Shown piece after piece: positions 59,612 through 64,000 of a stretch of DNA of 64,000 nucleotides (position 1 is its first letter; each line of letters starts with the position of its first letter). The stretch is from Amycolatopsis sp. NBC_01480 (GTDB lineage: Bacteria > Actinomycetota > Actinomycetes > Mycobacteriales > Pseudonocardiaceae). Position numbers and translations under genes: made by a program. Location: NCBI RefSeq assembly GCF_036227205.1, contig NZ_CP109442.1, positions 4,402,001 to 4,466,000 on the forward strand. The letters run 5' to 3'. Under the pieces are notes generated by a model, which made no database searches, was not told the DNA's origin, and saw only the letters and a list, made by a program, of their open reading frames with translations.

Positions 59612-60439
59612 GTGCCCGCCCTGACCGAGATCATCGAAGTCCTCGAACGCAGTTATCCGAAGGAGCTCGCCGAGAGCTGGGACGCCGTCGGGCTCGTGTG
59701 CGGGGATCCCGCGGACGAGGTGACGCGGGTGTTGTTCTGCGTGGACCCCGTCGAGGCGACCGTGGCCGAGGCCGAGGAGCTGGGCGCGCAGCTGATCGTC
59801 GCGCATCATCCGTTGTTGCTCCGGGGGGTGCACGGGGTGCCGGCGGACACGCCGAAGGGCGGGCTCGTGCACCGCATGATCCGGGGCGGCATCGCGCTCT
59901 ACTGCGCGCACACCAACGCCGACTCGGCCGACCCCGGGGTCTCCGACGCGCTCGCCGAGGCCATCGGGCTCACCGTGCGACGGCCGCTGGAACCCCACGT
60001 TCCCGGTGGCCGCACCGGGATCGGCCGGATCGGGGAGCTGGCCGACGCCGAGCCCTTCGAAGCGTTCGTACGGCGGGTGGCCGAGGCGTTGCCCGCGACG
60101 CTGCCCGGCGTGCTCGGCGCCGGCGATCCGGACCGGCCGATCCGCACCGTCGCGGTGTCCGGCGGGGCCGGCGACTCCTATCTCGCCAAGGCCGCCGCGG
60201 CGGGCGTCGACGCCTACGTCACCGCGGACCTGCGCCATCACCCCGCCGGTGAGCACCTCGCCGCGACCGGGGGAGCGCCGGCACTGGTCGGGCTCACGCA
60301 CTGGGCCAGCGAATGGCCCTGGTGCAGGCAAGCCTCGGCCATTGTCGGCGCGGCCTTTGCGGGTAACGTCGACAGTCACGTCTCCACGCGGTGCACCGAC
60401 CCGTGGACCGTCCGCGCTAGCCAACAAGGAGCACCGTGA
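59612..60439 (+). CDS. Nif3-like dinuclear metal centre protein
   Basis: 275 aa of the NIF3/YbgI/YqfO family, short form without the PII-like insert. Metal-binding signatures VAHHPLLLRGVHG, YCAHTNADSADPGVSDAL and DLRHHPAGEHLAA are intact. These toroidal hexamers bind two metals; YbgI has been proposed as a GTP cyclohydrolase-like or repair enzyme but no activity is settled. GTG 59612 (GTG CCC GCC CTG) is preferred over the GTG at 59591. Its stop overlaps the next start (GTGA). Confidence 0.88.
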   Translation: MPALTEIIEVLERSYPKELAESWDAVGLVCGDPADEVTRVLFCVDPVEATVAEAEELGAQLIVAHHPLLLRGVHGVPADTPKGGLVHRMIRGGIALYCAHTNADSADPGVSDALAEAIGLTVRRPLEPHVPGGRTGIGRIGELADAEPFEAFVRRVAEALPATLPGVLGAGDPDRPIRTVAVSGGAGDSYLAKAAAAGVDAYVTADLRHHPAGEHLAATGGAPALVGLTHWASEWPWCRQASAIVGAAFAGNVDSHVSTRCTDPWTVRASQQGAP

Positions 60440-61173
60440 AGGCCGACCCCGCCGTCCAGCGCCAGCTGCTCGAACTCGCGAAGGTGGACGCCGAGCTTTC
60501 GCGCACGGCGCACCGCCGCCGCACCCTCCCCGAGCTCGCCGAGATCGACGCGGGGGAGAAGACCGCGCGGGACAAGCGTGACGCCCTCGTGTCGGTCCAG
60601 ACCGCCGTGTCCGACCTCGACCGCGAGATCGCCCGGCAGGAGAAGGAGATCGAGTCGGTGCGCGCCCGCGAGGACCGCGACCGCAAGCTCCTCGAGTCCG
60701 GTTCCGTGAACTCCAAGCAGATGACCGACATCGAGCACGAGCTGCAGACGCTCGGCCGCCGGCAGGGCGCGCTGGAGGACGACCTGCTGGAGCTGATGGA
60801 GCAGCGCGAGGCGCTCGAGCTGGACGCGCAGCGCACCGGTGCCGAGGTCGACAAGGCGGAGCAGGAGGTCGCCGCCGCGATCGTCCGCCGAGACGAGGCG
60901 TTCAAGGACCTCGACACCACCCGCGCCCGCCGCGACGAGGACCGCGCGAAGCTGCTGCCGCGGTTCCCGGAGCCGCTGCTCAAGCTGTATCAGCGCACCC
61001 TCGAGCACAAGGGCATCGGCGCGGCCCTGCTGCGCGCCCGCCGCTGCGGCGCCTGCCAGCTGGAGCTGGACCGCAACACGATCAACGAGATCAAGGCCAC
61101 CGCCGAGGACGCCGTCGTGCAGTGCGAGAACTGCGGGGCGATCCTCGTCCGCACCCTGGAGTCGGGCCTGTGA
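60436..61173 (+). CDS. Coiled-coil zinc-ribbon protein (Rv2229c-like)
   Basis: 245 aa. Residues 1-185 are a long antiparallel coiled coil (heptads through LLELAKVDAELSRTAHRRRTLPELAE and IEHELQTLGRRQGALEDDLLELMEQREALEL), and the C-terminus has a C4 zinc ribbon (RRCGACQLELD ... VQCENCGAILVR). The family is almost always encoded between nif3 and an RNase H gene in actinobacteria; its role is unknown, with nucleic-acid or protein binding suggested by the ribbon. Confidence 0.88.
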   Translation: MKADPAVQRQLLELAKVDAELSRTAHRRRTLPELAEIDAGEKTARDKRDALVSVQTAVSDLDREIARQEKEIESVRAREDRDRKLLESGSVNSKQMTDIEHELQTLGRRQGALEDDLLELMEQREALELDAQRTGAEVDKAEQEVAAAIVRRDEAFKDLDTTRARRDEDRAKLLPRFPEPLLKLYQRTLEHKGIGAALLRARRCGACQLELDRNTINEIKATAEDAVVQCENCGAILVRTLESGL

Positions 61174-62315
61174 CCGACCGGGTGGTCGTGGAGGCCGACG
61201 GCGGCTCGCGCGGCAACCCCGGCCCGGCCGGTTACGGCGCCGTGGTCAAGGACGCCGCCACCGGCGAAATCCTGCTCGAGCGGCACGAGTTCCTCGGCGT
61301 GGTCACCAACAACGTGGCCGAGTACTCGGGCCTGATCGCGGGGCTCACCGCGGCCGCCGAGACCGGTGCGTCCATTGTGGACGTCCGGATGGACTCGAAG
61401 CTCGTCGTGGAGCAGATGTCCGGCCGGTGGAAGATCAAGCACGCCGCGCTGCAGCCGCTGGCCGCGCAGGCGCGTGAACTCGCGGACCGCTTCGACCGTG
61501 TCAGTTACATGTGGATCCCCCGCGCCGAGAACTCGGACGCCGACCGGCTCGCCAACGTCGCGATGGACGCCGGCACCGGCCGTCCCGCCAAGCCCGCGCC
61601 CGCCGCGTCGGCCAAGACCACGCCCGCGCAAGTCACCGAGCCGGACCGGGTCTCCCCGGCCGGCTGGACCGGCGCCCGCGGCACCCCGACCAAGCTGCTC
61701 CTGCTGCGCCACGGCCAGACGGAGATGTCCGTCGACCGCCGTTACTCCGGCCGCGGCGACGTCCCGCTCACCGAGCACGGCCGTGGCCAGGCCGCCGCCG
61801 CGGCGAAGCGCCTGGCCACCATGCCGGGCCTGATCGGCGAGGACGGCGAGGCCGCGCCCATCGTCGCGTCGCCGCTGACCCGGACGAAGCAGACCGCGCA
61901 GGCCGTCGCCGACGCGCTCGGCGGCCGGGTCGAAACGCACCCGGGCCTGATCGAAACCGACTTCGGCGAGTGGGAGGGCCTCACCTTCGCCGAGGCCGCG
62001 GAGCACGACCCGGAGCTGCACCGCTGCTGGTTGTCCGATCCTTCGTGCGCGCCGCCCGGCGGCGAGAGCTTCGACACGGTGTACGTGCGCGTCCGCCAGG
62101 CTCTCGAGGACCTGGTCGAGCAGTACGCCGGGCAGACGGTTGTGGTGGTCAGCCACGTGACGCCGATCAAGACGCTGCTCCGCTTGGGCCTGGACGCCGG
62201 GCCGTCGCTGCTGTTCCGGCTGCACTTGGATCTGGCCTCGCTGTCGATCGTCGAGTTCTACCCCGACGGCAACGCCTCCGTCCGGCTGGTCAACGACATC
62301 TCGCACCTGAGCTGA
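61170..62315 (+). CDS. Bifunctional RNase H / alpha-ribazole (acid) phosphatase CobC
   Basis: 381 aa fusion. The N-terminal RNase HI domain (VVEADGGSRGNPGPAGYGAVV; NNVAEYSGLIAGL; VRMDSKLVVEQMSGRWKIKH; ENSDADRLAN) carries the D/E/D/D catalytic set. After a Pro/Ala linker (about 140-170) comes a histidine phosphatase domain (LLLLRHGQTEMS ... GEWEGLTFAEA ... VVSHVTPIKTLLR). It corresponds to Rv2228c, shown to have RNase H and CobC-type phosphatase activity. Linking it with cobD 3 kb upstream suggests part of the B12 pathway is encoded in this block. Confidence 0.92.
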   Translation: MTDRVVVEADGGSRGNPGPAGYGAVVKDAATGEILLERHEFLGVVTNNVAEYSGLIAGLTAAAETGASIVDVRMDSKLVVEQMSGRWKIKHAALQPLAAQARELADRFDRVSYMWIPRAENSDADRLANVAMDAGTGRPAKPAPAASAKTTPAQVTEPDRVSPAGWTGARGTPTKLLLLRHGQTEMSVDRRYSGRGDVPLTEHGRGQAAAAAKRLATMPGLIGEDGEAAPIVASPLTRTKQTAQAVADALGGRVETHPGLIETDFGEWEGLTFAEAAEHDPELHRCWLSDPSCAPPGGESFDTVYVRVRQALEDLVEQYAGQTVVVVSHVTPIKTLLRLGLDAGPSLLFRLHLDLASLSIVEFYPDGNASVRLVNDISHLS

Positions 62316-62399
62316 CCGGCACCGGATGTGCCGCGGATCACGCCCAACGGTGACGCGTGGGAACCGGCCGGTGAGGTATTGGCTAGAGTGCTCAGTCGA

Positions 62400-62432
62400 C
62401 CGCGGCGCCGCGGCGCGGATCCCCGGGGATCC
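62400..62432. promoter_or_regulatory. Two perfect palindromes upstream of the GT-C gene
   Basis: CCGCGGCGCCGCGG (62400-62413) and GGATCCCCGGGGATCC (62417-62432) are perfect palindromes, 66 bp upstream of ATG 62498. A possible -10 (TAGAGT) lies about 20 bp before them, so they would be in the leader RNA. The rest of the 182-bp gap shows nothing else. Confidence 0.45.
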
Positions 62433-62497
62433 TCACAGGGGGGCGCAGGCTCGTGCGTTTCTCGGCAAGATCTGCGAGTAGAAACAGTGACGAGGAC

Positions 62498-64000
62498 ATG
62501 ACGGCTAGCGCACTCAGCGAAGCATCCGAACGCGACCTGCCTGAGCAGGACGCGCCCGAGACCGCCCGCGGCCTGCGCCACGGCTGGATCGCCGCCACGC
62601 TGGCGGTGCTCGCCGGGGTGGCCGGGGTCGCCTGGCACGCCACCCGCTACGGCCACTGGATCGTGGACGACGCGGCCATCACGTTCTCCTACGCGCGCAG
62701 CTTCGCCGACGGCCTCGGCCCGGTCCTGCAGCCCGGCGCGCCGCCGGTCGAGGGCTTCTCCGACCCGACCTGGATGCTGCTGCTCGCGCTCGGCAAGGTG
62801 GCCGGCCTGTTCGACCACGGCCTGCTGTTCGGCATCCCGGACTACGTGCTGTTCCCGAAGCTGCTCGGCCTGCTGTTCACCGCGGGCATCCTGATCCTCT
62901 GCCACCTGGCGGCGCGCCAGCTGTTCCCGCGCCGCGCGTGGGCGGTGACGCTGGCCGTCGGGCTGACGCTGGCCACCATCCCGTCGTTCGTCATCTGGGT
63001 GGTGTCGGGCCTGGAGAACTCGCTGTTCGCGTTCGCCGTGCTCGGCCTGGCTGTGCTGCTGTTCACCGCGGTGAACAAGGAGCGCGCGCTCACGCCGAAG
63101 GTGGCTATCGCGGCCGGGGTGATCGTCACGTTCGCGGCGCTGACCCGGCCGGAAGGCCTGATCTACGCGGCCGCGTACCCGATCGTCCTGCTCTTCGGCG
63201 TCCGGCGGGAGGGCTTCTGGCGCAGCTTCCGCTTCGCCGCGCTGTCCATCGCGTCGTTCGCCGTCCTGTTCGGGTCTTATGTGGCCTGGCGCTACAGCGA
63301 GTTCCACCGGCTGCTGGCGAACCCGTCGGTGGCGAAGAAGCAGGGCCTGCCCGACCTGATGTCGATCATCCGGCCCGGCAACCTGATCGCGTACGCCGGG
63401 ATCGCGGCCACGATCGTGCTCGCCGCCGTGGTGATCTGGGCGCTGGTCAAGGCCCCGTGGCGCCGGGCCCTGGTGGCGCTGATGACGCCGTTCGCGCTGG
63501 GGGTTATCGCCTTCGGCGTGATGATCCCGGACTGGATGGCGCAGAACCGGTTCGCGACGCCGGTGTGGGTGCTGGGCGCGCTGGGCGGGACCCTGGCGTT
63601 CGCCGAGCTGCTGCGCGCGGTCAAGGTGCGCTGGCGCGCGGTCGCTTCGGTCGTGGTGGTGGCGGCGGCGATCCCGTCGCTGGTCGGGTTCACACACGCG
63701 TCGGACCAGTTCATCAAGAGCCCCACCATTCCCGCGTGCCTGGTCGCCGACCGCTTCGGCCGCGGCTTCAACACGTACGCCGACATGCTGGGCCTCCAGC
63801 AGGCCTCGCTGCTGCTGCCGGACCTCGGCGGCTCGTCGATGACCAGCCGGCTGCACCTGGTGGACATGGCCGGGCTGGTGAACGCGGACATCGCGGACCT
63901 GACCAAGAACGACGACATCGCCGGTCTGCGCAACTACGTGTTCGACTCGGTCAAGCCGACCTTCATCCACTCCTGGGGCCCGTGGGCGGCGGGCAACGGG
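62498..64000 (+). CDS. GT-C type glycosyltransferase-like membrane protein (3' partial)
   Basis: 501 codons are open to the window end. The N-terminus is cytoplasmic (about 28 residues), then TM1 (GWIAATLAVLAGVAGVAW) and the first external loop with VDDAAITFSYARSFADGLGPVLQPGAPPVEGFSDPTWMLLL. This is the DD-containing motif of polyprenyl-phosphate-arabinose/mannose-dependent GT-C enzymes such as the AftB group. About ten TM segments follow; VVSGLENSLFAF and LTRPEGLIYAAAYP are conserved in the family. It probably adds a sugar to a cell-wall polymer outside the membrane, but donor and acceptor cannot be told. GAGGAC precedes ATG 62498. Confidence 0.8.
   Translation, partial: MTASALSEASERDLPEQDAPETARGLRHGWIAATLAVLAGVAGVAWHATRYGHWIVDDAAITFSYARSFADGLGPVLQPGAPPVEGFSDPTWMLLLALGKVAGLFDHGLLFGIPDYVLFPKLLGLLFTAGILILCHLAARQLFPRRAWAVTLAVGLTLATIPSFVIWVVSGLENSLFAFAVLGLAVLLFTAVNKERALTPKVAIAAGVIVTFAALTRPEGLIYAAAYPIVLLFGVRREGFWRSFRFAALSIASFAVLFGSYVAWRYSEFHRLLANPSVAKKQGLPDLMSIIRPGNLIAYAGIAATIVLAAVVIWALVKAPWRRALVALMTPFALGVIAFGVMIPDWMAQNRFATPVWVLGALGGTLAFAELLRAVKVRWRAVASVVVVAAAIPSLVGFTHASDQFIKSPTIPACLVADRFGRGFNTYADMLGLQQASLLLPDLGGSSMTSRLHLVDMAGLVNADIADLTKNDDIAGLRNYVFDSVKPTFIHSWGPWAAGNG

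Noticed and set aside
62316..62497. RNase P RNA gene (rnpB), often near the RNase H/CobC gene in actinobacteria
   Set aside because: The gap is 182 bp, less than half the size of rnpB, and lacks the conserved P4 sequence.

Overview
The window is high-GC actinobacterial DNA with densely packed genes. Stop/start overlaps of the ATGA, GTGA and TTGA type are frequent, and GTG and TTG starts are common. Gene content and order point to the Pseudonocardiaceae, most likely Amycolatopsis (inference, no species call). Several blocks keep the order known from Mycobacterium tuberculosis: moeZ-TIGR02569-ATL-adnA-adnB-K+ channel-nudC (Rv3206c to Rv3199c), the MoxR/DUF58/DUF4129/DUF4350/SpoIIM/RDD block (Rv3689 to Rv3695), and cobD-SURF1-ptpA-Nif3-zinc ribbon-RNase H/CobC (Rv2236c to Rv2228c). 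Other material is inserted between them.

Layout. 1-1.9 kb: moeZ (5' end missing) and a TIGR02569 protein. 2.0-10.8 kb: a complete assimilatory nitrate/nitrite operon (nitrate reductase, its FAD/2Fe-2S electron donor, NarK transporter, NirB, NirD, NnaR-type regulator) behind a GlnR-like site. 10.9-16.0 kb: small accessory genes, including an AlkZ-like protein, a DUF3224 protein divergent from a WYL regulator, a second HemD-like protein without a DNA-binding domain, a siderophore-interacting protein under an IdeR/DmdR-like iron box, and an alkyltransferase-like protein. 16.2-22.8 kb: AdnAB, the mycobacterial-type double-strand-break end-resection motor-nuclease. 22.8-26.7 kb: VOC protein, DoxX protein, K+ channel, small membrane protein and zinc metallopeptidase. 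26.9-37.2 kb: the MoxR/DUF58 membrane block, SpoIIM, RDD and two tandem DUF2207 proteins. 37.3-41.0 kb: an active/inactive M16 peptidase pair and NudC. 41.0-42.6 kb: an SDR enzyme and its TetR regulator. 42.6-46.5 kb: an orphan type VII secretion effector module (EspG, WXG/PPE-like protein, two DUF3558 lipoproteins, a PE-like helical protein). 46.7-53.6 kb: a ROK-regulated sugar locus (ABC importer without its ATPase, GH4 phosphoglycosidase, BadF-type kinase). 53.6-57.2 kb: an ArsR/AHSA1 pair and a gluconate locus (gntP, gntK, FadR-type regulator). 57.3-62.3 kb: the conserved cobD-to-RNase H/CobC block. 62.5-64 kb: a GT-C membrane protein cut by the window end.

Regulation is unusually readable. 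Nine genes have a -10 like hexamer ending exactly 6 nt before the start codon, the signature of leaderless transcription. Palindromic operators sit on or beside several of these promoters (WYL, TetR, ArsR, FadR, iron box). Three families of intergenic palindromes lie mostly between convergent genes. One family (3 copies, conserved AG centre, 19-bp arms) provides the TGA stop codon of the neighbouring gene in two of its copies. I found no rRNA, tRNA, CRISPR array, insertion sequence or prophage.
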